From Bacteroidales bacterium UBA2714 (GTDB lineage: Bacteria; Bacteroidota; Bacteroidia; Bacteroidales; P3): a stretch of 6,627 nt of DNA. Shown piece after piece: positions 1 to 6,627 of the stretch. Where the stretch lies: positions 1 through 6,627 of the forward strand of contig DEKU01000049.1 in the NCBI GenBank assembly GCA_002354035.1, given 5' to 3'. The notes beneath the pieces are model-generated. The model was not told where the DNA came from and made no database searches. It saw nothing but the letters and a program-made list of their open reading frames with translations. The number at the start of each line of letters is the position of its first letter. Within the stretch, counting starts at the first letter, position 1. The translations under genes were made by a program, and so were the position numbers.

Positions 1-1532
1 TCGTAGCGGTTGGTGCCCCACACTCCGCCGTGGTCGGCAATGAGGACGAAGAGGGTGTTGGGGTACCAGGGCTGTCGGCGCGCCATGCGCATGAAGCGCC
101 CGAGGGCCCAGTCGGCGTATTCGACTATCTGTTTGTTCATTTCGGAGCTGCGGGGATGGAAGGGGATGTCTTGGGGAATGGCGTAGGGAGCGTGGTCGCT
201 ACAGGTCATAATGGCTGCGAAGAAGGGGCCTTTGGTGGCGGCTTGGTTGCAATGGAGCAGGGCGTGGTCGAACATGACGTGGTCGGGTACGCCCCAGGTG
301 CCTATCACTTGGGAGGGGGGATAGCTGTGCTGGCCGATGACGCTGTCGAAGCCGTTGCCGTAAAGGAAGCCCCGCATGTTGTCGAAATCTTCGTCGTGGG
401 TCATGAAATAGGCGGTGTGGTAGCCGGCTTGGTGCAGCACTTGTGGCAGCCCGTGGACTTGGGGGATGGTGGCTTGTTTCATGGTGTGGCGCGAGGGGAT
501 GCAGGGACGGGAGTAGAGTGTGGAGTAGACGCCGCAGTAGGTGTGGATGCCTGAGGAGTAGGCGCGGGTGAAGGTGAGGGACTGGTCGATGAGGCTGTCG
601 AGACAGGGGGTGAGGGATGGGCAGCCGGTGGTGGAGAGGGAGGTTTTTTCGACGGTCATGGACTCCATGATGATAAGTACCACGTTGGTGCCTTGGGGCA
701 GGGGGAGGTGGAGTCCTTGGGGCATGAGGGTGGTGTCGGCGGGTGTGTGCTGGAAGTCGAGGAGGACTTGCTGGACCGTTTGCGGGGGGAGGTAGGAGAG
801 AGGTTGGTTGGACTGTTTGCCCAGCTCGGAGGCGCTCTTGATGAAGGTGAAGACGGGGTTGAGGCCTATCTGGTTGAGGAAGGGGTCGGAGCAGAAGTAG
901 GCTGTGCCCACCCGAAGGGGGCTTTTCTTGCTAAGGCGTCCCCGCATGCCGACAAAGGTGGCAAAGATGAGTAGCAGGGCCAGGGGGATGCAGAGGGCGT
1001 AGGGCTGGAAGCGATCGAGGTGGCAAAGGAGTGTGCGGCGGAGCAGAAGGCGCATGAGGAACCAGTAGCCTACGGCTATGGCCAGAAAGGCCCCTATGCC
1101 TGCAAGGTACATGGGTTCGGAGATGATCATGTGGGCAATGATGCCGAAGGAGTCGATCTCGTTGATGGCGGTGGCGTTGAGACGGGTGAAGAAATAGGCG
1201 AAAAAGGGGATGTCGGCAGTGCAGGCAAAGAAGCTGACGATGTAGCAGATGATGAGGAGGTGGTGTGCCACCAGGTGGTAGGCTTTGGAGCGTATGCGAG
1301 CCAACTCGGCGATGATCATCATCAGCGCGGGCAGAGCCAGCAGATAGCAGCTGACGGCGGTGTCGAACCGCCATCCCATAAGGAGGGCGTGCCAATAAAG
1401 ACCGCCGAAATCGTGGGCAGAGGGGTTGGCGGCAAGATAGACGACGGTGCCGGCAAGCCGGAAGAGGGTGAAGAAGGCAATGCCAATAAGGTATGCAAAA
1501 ATGATGTAGTTATAACGGGCAGATGTTTTCAT
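1..1532 (-). CDS. LTA synthase/sulfatase-family membrane protein, partial (C-terminus beyond left edge)
   Basis: Reading the minus strand from ATG at 1532 gives about 510 uninterrupted codons running off base 1. Residues ~1-200 hold about five hydrophobic segments (near 9-34, 58-78, 88-112, 130-162, 178-196). A linker leads to an alkaline-phosphatase-superfamily catalytic domain. Visible hallmarks are the strand NVVLIIMES with putative metal ligand Glu290, a candidate nucleophile Thr331 in SGIHTYCGVYSTLYSRP, His447 in SDHAPYAIP, and the metal-binding pair Asp500-His501 in LIADHGG. This order (five TM helices, E, T, H, DH) matches LtaS-like phosphoglycerol and phosphoethanolamine transferases, whose active site faces outside the inner membrane. 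Gram-negative Bacteroidales lack classical lipoteichoic acid, so the substrate is unknown; lipid A, glycan or glycolipid head-group modification is a reasonable inference. ATG 1532 is chosen because it precedes the first membrane segment; the next in-frame Met (residue 52) would delete that segment. Third codon positions are strongly C-rich. The gene is divergent from the large gene on its right. Confidence 0.88.
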   Translation of the reverse strand, partial: MKTSARYNYIIFAYLIGIAFFTLFRLAGTVVYLAANPSAHDFGGLYWHALLMGWRFDTAVSCYLLALPALMMIIAELARIRSKAYHLVAHHLLIICYIVSFFACTADIPFFAYFFTRLNATAINEIDSFGIIAHMIISEPMYLAGIGAFLAIAVGYWFLMRLLLRRTLLCHLDRFQPYALCIPLALLLIFATFVGMRGRLSKKSPLRVGTAYFCSDPFLNQIGLNPVFTFIKSASELGKQSNQPLSYLPPQTVQQVLLDFQHTPADTTLMPQGLHLPLPQGTNVVLIIMESMTVEKTSLSTTGCPSLTPCLDSLIDQSLTFTRAYSSGIHTYCGVYSTLYSRPCIPSRHTMKQATIPQVHGLPQVLHQAGYHTAYFMTHDEDFDNMRGFLYGNGFDSVIGQHSYPPSQVIGTWGVPDHVMFDHALLHCNQAATKGPFFAAIMTCSDHAPYAIPQDIPFHPRSSEMNKQIVEYADWALGRFMRMARRQPWYPNTLFVLIADHGGVWGTNRY

Positions 1533-1541
1533 AAGCGGGTG

Positions 1542-1572
1542 CAAAGGTACGATTTTTTTTTCAATCAACAAT
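1542..1572 (-). promoter_or_regulatory. Bacteroidetes-type promoter of the sulfatase-family gene
   Basis: On the minus strand TACCTTTG (bases 1549-1542) matches the Bacteroidetes sigma-ABfr -7 element TAnnTTTG. An ATTG lies upstream (1572-1569) with a 19-bp spacer (1550-1568) containing nine consecutive A residues, matching the -33 TTG element and its usual spacing. Only 9 bases separate the -7 box from the ATG at 1532, so the transcript would be leaderless or carry a leader of only a few bases. Assignment rests on consensus match and position only. Confidence 0.65.
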
Positions 1573-1611
1573 TATTAACAAACCTGCATGAATAAAAAAG
1601 TCCTTGTTCCG

Positions 1612-1642
1612 TTATCTATGTTGCTAAAAAGTGCTATTTTTG
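1612..1642 (+). promoter_or_regulatory. Bacteroidetes-type promoter of the large exported protein gene
   Basis: TATTTTTG at 1635-1642 fits the -7 consensus TAnnTTTG. The position 19 bp upstream holds only TTAT (1612-1615), a weak -33 element, so this promoter may be weaker than the others here or may depend on an activator. The predicted transcript would start in the mid to late 1640s, leaving a short A/T-rich leader before ATG 1672 with no obvious Shine-Dalgarno, as is usual in Bacteroidetes. Confidence 0.5.
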
Positions 1643-1671
1643 CATTTGATTAATCATTGGATAATATAAAG

Positions 1672-1740
1672 ATGAAACGGTTAGCCCTATTGTTTTTTGC
1701 CTTGGCTCTGCTGACAGTGCAGTGCCGGGAAGTCAACGCC
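1672..1740 (+). other. Signal peptide of the large exported protein
   Basis: Residues 1-23 show a short basic n-region (MKR), a hydrophobic h-region (residues 4-15) and a c-region ending V21-N22-A23 before Q24, a standard -3/-1 small-residue site. Cys18 follows T-V-Q, which is a poor lipobox because Gln occupies the -1 position, so secretion as a soluble protein is favoured over lipidation. Confidence 0.75.
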
Positions 1741-4700
1741 CAAAGCCGTCCCAAGCGGACGAAGGTGGTTTTTGAAGTGGACTCGCTCCCCGCGCAGTTG
1801 CTGGTGTATCTGAACGGGAATTCGAAAGCGGAGGAGAAACTGGACGCCAACAAGGCGTTGGTGGACAAGATGGAGGCTGTGTATGACGGCCTGGACGGCC
1901 AGCACAGGCAAAAGGTGACCGACCTCTATAACGCCGCACGGAAAACCAAGCTGGAGCCCACGCCCGACTATGTGGCGCTGACCGAGGCTTTCGTGGACTA
2001 TGGTACGACCCGCTTGACGGCAACGCTGTTCGACGAATGGGTGGCGGCCACTACGGCTGTCATGTCGATTACGAGTAAAAAGAAGGAGATCCAGGAGTTT
2101 GTATCTTATACTGACCGTCTGCTGAAGGAACATAAGTTGTACCATTCGCGTACATCGGTGTGGAGTGTCGGCCCGGGCACAACATTCTCGTTTGTGCCTA
2201 TACGGAACGATATCAAGACGGTGTTCAACGGTACGTTCGACTTGACTTATTCCTCCGGGACGGGAATCAATGCCGACGAGTCTACCATCTTCGGCACGTC
2301 GGGCACCTACTTCTTCTTGACCAATACCTTTGAGGGCAAGGGGGGAAGGGTGACCTGGGAGCGTTGCGGAGTGGCAAAGAATGTCTGCTATGCCGACTTG
2401 GACGACTATTCGGCTGTGGTGAAGTTCCCTAAATTCGTTGCCGACTCGGTCACGTTCATCAACTCCAATTATTTCAAGACCCCCATCCGGGGAGTGGTGG
2501 AGGAGGCCCTCTCCACGCGCACGGAGCCTGAGAAATACAACTTTCCCAAGTTCCGGTCCTACCAGAAGGACTTCCAACTGAAGGATGTGCTGCCCGGGGT
2601 GGATTTTGAAGGTAACTTTATGATGTACGGTCCCCGCTTTGTGACTAACGACGACAAGAATCCCGCCTCCATGATATTCTATCGCAACGGGAAACGTTTC
2701 TTAGTGGCCAGTTCGACCCATTTCACCATCTTGCCGCACATGCTCACTTCCGAACGGGCAACAGTAAAGATGTATATCGGGGACGACTCTATCAGCAATG
2801 CCGGTGTGCTGATTAGATACACGACCAAGGACAACCGCGTGAACCTGCTCAACAGCCCCAAACGCAACTACTACAGCCCCTATACAGACAGCTATCACCA
2901 GTTGGATATATATTGCGAGAATATAAACTGGCTGATAGATAAAGATATTGTGGAGTTCAACATGGTGGCTCAGACGGGTACGCAGACGTTTGTGACTTTC
3001 GAGTCGAACCGCTACTATTCGCAAAGCAAAGACATAGAGGTGAAAGGAATAGACGAGACGAGCCCCGTGGTCCGTGTGTACCGATATATGAAAGCCCACG
3101 ACATGAAGCAGGACTTCTCGCTGGTGTCGTTGCAGAACTTCATCAGGATGGACGAGGGACAGACCAAGCTGATGGTGCATGGCCTGTCGCGCCACGGCCT
3201 TGTGTCGTTTGACGAAGCCCGGTCGAGAATACATGTGCACGACAAGCTGATAGGGTTCTACAAGGCTATCGTGAAGCAGCAGGGACACGACTACGATGCA
3301 CTCACCCTCCAGTCCGACACGAAGGACAACAATGCCGAGCTGGACCTCGCCACCCTCGACCTCCGTGTACATGGCATCAAGAAATTCGTTGTCAGCGACA
3401 GCCAGTTGGTGGTGGTGAAACCTTATATGGGTGACATTATTGTGAAACGGAACCGCGACATCCTTTTCTCGGGCTATATCAATGTGGGCCGCTTTGAGAT
3501 GAACGTTACGGAGGCTACTTTCTTTTACGATGATTTCCGCTTCGACCTGCCACAAATCGACTCGCTGCGATTCTCGGTCACCTCGTTCACCGACCCCCAG
3601 AAGCAGGTGATGGTCCGCACACCGCTGTACAATCTGGTGGGAGATATTCAGATTGACAAACCCGACAACCACTGCGGACTGAAAAAGAACAAGGATTATC
3701 CTATCTTCAATAGTGTGAAGCCCTCGTATGTGTATTATGACAAGCCTTTTATCTTCAACGGAGTGTATGACCGCGAGCGGTTCTATTATTCATTGCATCC
3801 CTTTGTCATAAAACAGCTCACCGACTTCAAGACCGACAGTCTGGAGTTTTTGGGTGTGCTGACATCGGCGGGCATATTCCCCGATATAGAGGAACCGTTG
3901 AAAGTGCAGCGAGACTACTCCTTAGGTTTCCGTGTCACCAGTCCGGCCAACGGCCATCCAGCCTATGGCGGCAAGGGTACTTTCAAAAACTTGATAGACC
4001 TCAGCTACCGGGGTCTGCGTGGCGAGGGCACGCTGGAGTACCTCACCTCGACAGCCGTCACGGACAAGTATCTCTTTATGCCCGACTCGGCAATGGCATT
4101 GACCGACACGTTCTATGTGAAGGAAGAAGACGACTTTCCCGATGTGCACAATGGACATGCGTTGTTGAGATGGTATCCTTATCAAGACTCTATGACGGTG
4201 TCGCAGCTGCGCGACGGGACCCCATTCACGATGTATCACGGGGTGACAACCCTTGCAGGAAGGGTGACCCTCCAGCCGAAAGGCGCATCGGGATATGGCA
4301 CGGCAGAACTGTATGAGGGTACGCTGAAGTCGAAGCATTTCCGTCTGCACACCCTGACAATGGATGCCGAGCACACCGACTTCAGACTCCGCTCAACGAT
4401 GTATAATGACGTGGCCTTCACGGCCTCGGATATGCGGTCGCTGGTGGACTATGAGGGACATACGGCTCAATTCACGTCTCGCGACACGGTTTCGAAGACC
4501 CTGCTGCCAGCCCTGGGATTTGCGGCATGGGTAGACCGGTACACCTGGCAATGGGACGAGAAGTTCCTCGCACTCGAGAACAGCAAAAGTATGGAGACCA
4601 ACGGGACGGAGGCCCTCACACTGCGCGAGAGGTCCAAACGGATAGACCGTATGCCCGGCGCCTTGTTCCAAAGCACAGATGCTGCGCTGAAGGACATCCA

Positions 4701-6222
4701 GTTCCATGCCATCAACAATCTTTATAAGTATGATCAGCTCGAGTTGTCCAATCATAATGTCTACGCCTTGCCTGTGGCGGACGCTTTGATTGCTCCCGGC
4801 GGCGATTCGTTGCATATTTCTAAAGGCGGGCAGTTCTCGCTGATGGGGGGCAGTCAGTTGCTTTTCCCACGCGACAGTGCGTTCCATCTCTTCTATGATT
4901 GCGACCTCATGGTAAAGAATGGCCAGTCGTATAGCGGCAAGGGTACGATAGATTATATCGGAGTTGATGAGAAAAAGCAGCCGGTCTATATGACCGAGAT
5001 TGCCCCAGACGCGCAGGGAGTAAGCACGGCAAAAGGCACGATATCGGATTCGGCTCAGTTCACCCTCTCTACTGCTTTTGGATTTGCAGGCACCATGCGC
5101 GTTGATGCGCAGCACAGATTCTATCATTTCGATGGCGGCGTGCGGCTGCTCCATAAATGTGCCCCCAGCGACCAATTGGCACTGCTTGCCTATTCGGACT
5201 ATCTCGACCCGGAAAACATACGTGTGGTGGTGCCCGAAAACCCTGTTGACTGGAAAGGAAAGGCTATCAGTGCGGCGGTGGCTATGGGTACACCCGGATT
5301 GCAACCTTCGTCGGCTTTCCTGTTGAGGCAGACTGGTGTCAGCCCGTTGATGAGCAGCTATGGCCTGTTGCACTTTGACGAGGGAGCGGGAAGCTATACT
5401 ATAACCTCGCAGGAGAAATTGGACGACCCAGAATTTATAGACCGTTATCTAACACTGAACACGGAGAGTTGTGTGATAGACGGTGAAGGCCCAATCACAT
5501 TCGGCTCGATGCTGCAGCCAGCAGGGGTTCAGGCATACGGCACGTTGCATTTCGACCCTGAGAACCATGATAACTTTAGCATGAACACCGTTTTCGGAGT
5601 CACCTTCCCGATAGACCAGTCGTTGCTGAACCAGATGGCCAAACAGATAGAGGACGACCTGCGCCCCACACCGGCCGACCGCGACAATGAGCTGCTGGAC
5701 CGTGCCCTCCTCTACCACATGGGCGACCCCGACGGGGAGTTGGCTTACCAGACGTATCTCAGCACAGGTGCATTTGACAAGCTTGAAGGGTTCCTCAACA
5801 ACACATTCTTAATAGAAGGTATCAGATGGCGCTATTCGCCCAAAGTGGGCTACACAGCGGCCGGAACCGTTGCCCTTTGCAATGTTGGAGAAAAGCAGCT
5901 GCATGTCAACGTAAAAGTCAGAGCCCAACTCTTCAGCCGCGGAAACCAGACATACCTTGTGCTTTATCTGCAAGTGGCTAACGATCATTGGTATTACTTC
6001 AATTATCAGTATCAGACGCATCATCTCACCATCTATTCGAGTGTGGGCGAGTGGAACGACCGCATCCTCTCCATCAAGAAAGACAAACGGACCTCGGACA
6101 CCTTCAGCTACTCCCTTGCCAGTTCGAGAACAGAGATACAACGCTTCCTGTCGTCCTTCACCAGCGATGGCTCAGACGAAGAAGAGGAAGAAGAATATGA
6201 AAGTTCTGACGACGAAGAATAG
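1672..6222 (+). CDS. Very large exported beta-rich protein of unknown function (1516 aa)
   Basis: I do not recognise a named family. The start is ATG 1672, which gives MKR followed by a hydrophobic core and VNA-QS at residues 21-25, a good signal peptidase I site. An in-frame TTG at 1657 would only add five residues in front. Residues ~50-158 look largely helical and charged. From ~165 to 1490 the chain is beta-rich and polar, with no further membrane segment. Recurrent short motifs of the form [G/A]-x-G-T-hydrophobic occur near 767, 784, 874, 1089, 1120 and 1288. Other notable blocks are an aromatic YINVGRFEM...FFYDDFRFDLPQID region (602-630) and a C-terminal domain with WYYFNYQYQ (1440-1448). 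The last 18 residues carry 13 acidic side chains. No catalytic motif, SusD/TonB signature or type IX sorting domain was seen. Long beta-rich periplasmic proteins include AsmA/TamB-type bridge proteins and OstA-like folds, but I cannot show homology. The gene stands alone: its own promoter upstream and a strong terminator 15 bases after its stop. The reading frame is certain; the function is unknown. Confidence 0.93.
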   Translation: MKRLALLFFALALLTVQCREVNAQSRPKRTKVVFEVDSLPAQLLVYLNGNSKAEEKLDANKALVDKMEAVYDGLDGQHRQKVTDLYNAARKTKLEPTPDYVALTEAFVDYGTTRLTATLFDEWVAATTAVMSITSKKKEIQEFVSYTDRLLKEHKLYHSRTSVWSVGPGTTFSFVPIRNDIKTVFNGTFDLTYSSGTGINADESTIFGTSGTYFFLTNTFEGKGGRVTWERCGVAKNVCYADLDDYSAVVKFPKFVADSVTFINSNYFKTPIRGVVEEALSTRTEPEKYNFPKFRSYQKDFQLKDVLPGVDFEGNFMMYGPRFVTNDDKNPASMIFYRNGKRFLVASSTHFTILPHMLTSERATVKMYIGDDSISNAGVLIRYTTKDNRVNLLNSPKRNYYSPYTDSYHQLDIYCENINWLIDKDIVEFNMVAQTGTQTFVTFESNRYYSQSKDIEVKGIDETSPVVRVYRYMKAHDMKQDFSLVSLQNFIRMDEGQTKLMVHGLSRHGLVSFDEARSRIHVHDKLIGFYKAIVKQQGHDYDALTLQSDTKDNNAELDLATLDLRVHGIKKFVVSDSQLVVVKPYMGDIIVKRNRDILFSGYINVGRFEMNVTEATFFYDDFRFDLPQIDSLRFSVTSFTDPQKQVMVRTPLYNLVGDIQIDKPDNHCGLKKNKDYPIFNSVKPSYVYYDKPFIFNGVYDRERFYYSLHPFVIKQLTDFKTDSLEFLGVLTSAGIFPDIEEPLKVQRDYSLGFRVTSPANGHPAYGGKGTFKNLIDLSYRGLRGEGTLEYLTSTAVTDKYLFMPDSAMALTDTFYVKEEDDFPDVHNGHALLRWYPYQDSMTVSQLRDGTPFTMYHGVTTLAGRVTLQPKGASGYGTAELYEGTLKSKHFRLHTLTMDAEHTDFRLRSTMYNDVAFTASDMRSLVDYEGHTAQFTSRDTVSKTLLPALGFAAWVDRYTWQWDEKFLALENSKSMETNGTEALTLRERSKRIDRMPGALFQSTDAALKDIQFHAINNLYKYDQLELSNHNVYALPVADALIAPGGDSLHISKGGQFSLMGGSQLLFPRDSAFHLFYDCDLMVKNGQSYSGKGTIDYIGVDEKKQPVYMTEIAPDAQGVSTAKGTISDSAQFTLSTAFGFAGTMRVDAQHRFYHFDGGVRLLHKCAPSDQLALLAYSDYLDPENIRVVVPENPVDWKGKAISAAVAMGTPGLQPSSAFLLRQTGVSPLMSSYGLLHFDEGAGSYTITSQEKLDDPEFIDRYLTLNTESCVIDGEGPITFGSMLQPAGVQAYGTLHFDPENHDNFSMNTVFGVTFPIDQSLLNQMAKQIEDDLRPTPADRDNELLDRALLYHMGDPDGELAYQTYLSTGAFDKLEGFLNNTFLIEGIRWRYSPKVGYTAAGTVALCNVGEKQLHVNVKVRAQLFSRGNQTYLVLYLQVANDHWYYFNYQYQTHHLTIYSSVGEWNDRILSIKKDKRTSDTFSYSLASSRTEIQRFLSSFTSDGSDEEEEEEYESSDDEE
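6166..6219 (+). other. Acidic low-complexity C-terminal tail of the large protein
   Basis: Codons 1499-1516 encode an end with 13 Asp/Glu of 18 residues, including six consecutive Glu (1503-1508) with a single Tyr at 1509. The coding DNA is a GAA/GAG-rich run, so its length could vary between strains in multiples of three without breaking the frame. The tail directly follows the C-terminal beta domain and is the extreme terminus of the protein. Confidence 0.9.
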
Positions 6223-6237
6223 TTGTATATAATATTG

Positions 6238-6284
6238 AAAGCCAGTGTTGTGATAGAATATATCCAACACTGGCTTTTTGTTTT
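6238..6284 (+). terminator. Intrinsic terminator after the large exported protein gene
   Basis: A perfect 13-bp inverted repeat (AAAGCCAGTGTTG at 6238-6250 with CAACACTGGCTTT at 6265-6277) encloses a 14-base loop. It runs into a T-rich tract (TTTTTGTTTT, 6275-6284). It begins 15 bases after the TAG at 6220-6222 and should end the monocistronic transcript. The opposite strand offers only a short T run, so it is probably one-directional. Confidence 0.92.
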
Positions 6285-6479
6285 AAAATGTTGATAGATA
6301 TGTTTTTGTAGATGTTTGCGATGGTCAAATGTATAGGATAGGTGCTATTTCTGTTGATTCAGCCTTCAAAAGTCGATGAGACAATAGTGGTGTTAAGGCT
6401 TGGGTGTCTGAAAATGCAAAACTAACAACTCTGAATAGTAGAACGTTAGAAAATCTTTCTCAAAAAAAGCGAGTTTTTT
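6285..6479. other. AT-rich intergenic spacer with no supported gene
   Basis: Between the terminator and the tRNA promoter I find only ORFs of a few codons on either strand, no recognisable RNA gene and no repeats of note. An A7-GCGAG-T9 stretch near 6462-6483 could fold into an AU-only hairpin, but it overlaps the -33 region of the tRNA promoter and is not a convincing terminator. Confidence 0.6.
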
Positions 6480-6510
6480 TTTGCTATATCGGAAAAAGTT
6501 AGTATCTTTG
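6480..6510 (+). promoter_or_regulatory. Bacteroidetes-type promoter of tRNA-Leu
   Basis: TTTG (6480-6483) and TATCTTTG (6503-6510) are separated by exactly 19 bp (6484-6502). This is a full match to the Bacteroidetes -33/-7 consensus TTTG...TAnnTTTG. It lies 32 bases upstream of the mature tRNA 5' end, leaving a short 5' leader for RNase P to remove. The match to consensus is the best of the three promoters in the window, as expected for a stable-RNA gene. Confidence 0.82.
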
Positions 6511-6542
6511 CAATCGCTTTCAGAAAGAAAAACGAAAGTTTT

Positions 6543-6627
6543 GCCCAGGTGGTGGAATTGGTAGACACGCTACTTTGAGGGGGTAGTCGCCGTAGGGCGG
6601 TGCAAGTTCAAGTCTTGTCCTGGGCAC
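6543..6627 (+). tRNA. tRNA-Leu (anticodon GAG)
   Basis: A full class II cloverleaf can be drawn. The acceptor stem is GCCCAGG (6543-6549) with CCTGGGC (6619-6625), seven pairs, and the discriminator is A6626. The D arm has a GTG/CAC stem with GG in the loop. The anticodon stem is CTACT/GGTAG with loop TTGAGGG, placing anticodon GAG at 6577-6579, which reads Leu codons CUC and CUU. A long variable arm with a CGCC/GGCG stem is typical of tRNA-Leu. The T arm is GCAAG-TTCAAGT-CTTGT with one G-U pair. The window stops at C6627, so whether CCA is encoded cannot be told. Confidence 0.97.

Noticed and set aside
30..1595. Several long plus-strand open frames (30-554, 568-795, 693-974, 1020-1595)
   Set aside because: They lie antisense to the continuous sulfatase-family frame, encode biased Gly/Val/Glu-rich strings without domains, and arise from the C-rich codon use of the real gene, which leaves few stops on the opposite strand.
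1657..1671. TTG at 1657 as the start of the large protein
   Set aside because: It would put five extra residues, including an Asp, ahead of a standard MKR signal-peptide start. ATG 1672 gives a conventional signal peptide and lies behind an A-rich leader.
1723..1725. Cys18 of the large protein as a lipoprotein lipidation site
   Set aside because: The preceding residues are T-V-Q, with Gln at -1 where Gly, Ala or Ser is expected. A better signal peptidase I site follows at residues 21-23.
1687..5373. Long minus-strand frames such as 1687-2577, 2701-3672 and 4393-5373
   Set aside because: They are antisense shadows of the large exported protein gene. They are rich in His, Arg and Val in unnatural patterns, have no promoter or ribosome context, and have no recognisable motifs.
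6462..6489. A7/T9 hairpin upstream of tRNA-Leu as a terminator
   Set aside because: The stem is AU-only with no GC core, and the T run forms part of the tRNA promoter -33 region.
6517..6538. CTTTC...GAAAG pairing in the tRNA leader as a regulatory hairpin
   Set aside because: It is only five pairs in an A-rich leader, with two alternative partners; this is weak and expected by chance.

Overview
The window looks like ordinary chromosomal sequence from a Bacteroidales bacterium, most likely Prevotella- or Bacteroides-like. Three points support this. All three gene starts that can be placed are preceded by the Bacteroidetes -7 element TAnnTTTG. Translation starts lack a clear Shine-Dalgarno and have A-rich leaders. 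The large exported protein has a signal peptide ending in the 'NAQ' style common in this phylum. The genus is inference; no marker gene is present.

Layout. (1) Bases 1-1532, minus strand: the N-terminal ~510 codons of a membrane-anchored LTA-synthase/sulfatase-type protein of the alkaline phosphatase superfamily. It has about five membrane segments followed by an extracytoplasmic catalytic domain, and it is cut by the left edge. (2) Bases 1533-1671: a 139-bp AT-rich divergent intergenic region with back-to-back promoters. (3) Bases 1672-6222, plus strand: one uninterrupted 1516-residue exported protein of unknown function, with a helical N-terminal part, a very long beta-rich body with recurring G-x-G-T-type modules, a conserved-looking aromatic C-terminal domain and a strongly acidic tail. 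(4) Bases 6238-6284: a strong intrinsic terminator ending that monocistronic unit. (5) About 195 bp of AT-rich spacer with no supported gene. (6) A well-formed promoter driving a tRNA-Leu (anticodon GAG) that fills the right edge.

The two protein genes are divergent and share a control region, so they may be co-regulated. Both act outside the cytoplasm: one is probably a head-group transferase or hydrolase at the inner membrane, the other a very large periplasmic or surface protein. A shared role in envelope biogenesis is plausible but is only inference from position. No mobile element, CRISPR array, toxin-antitoxin pair or defence system was found. The one truly undescribed-looking item is the 1516-residue protein.
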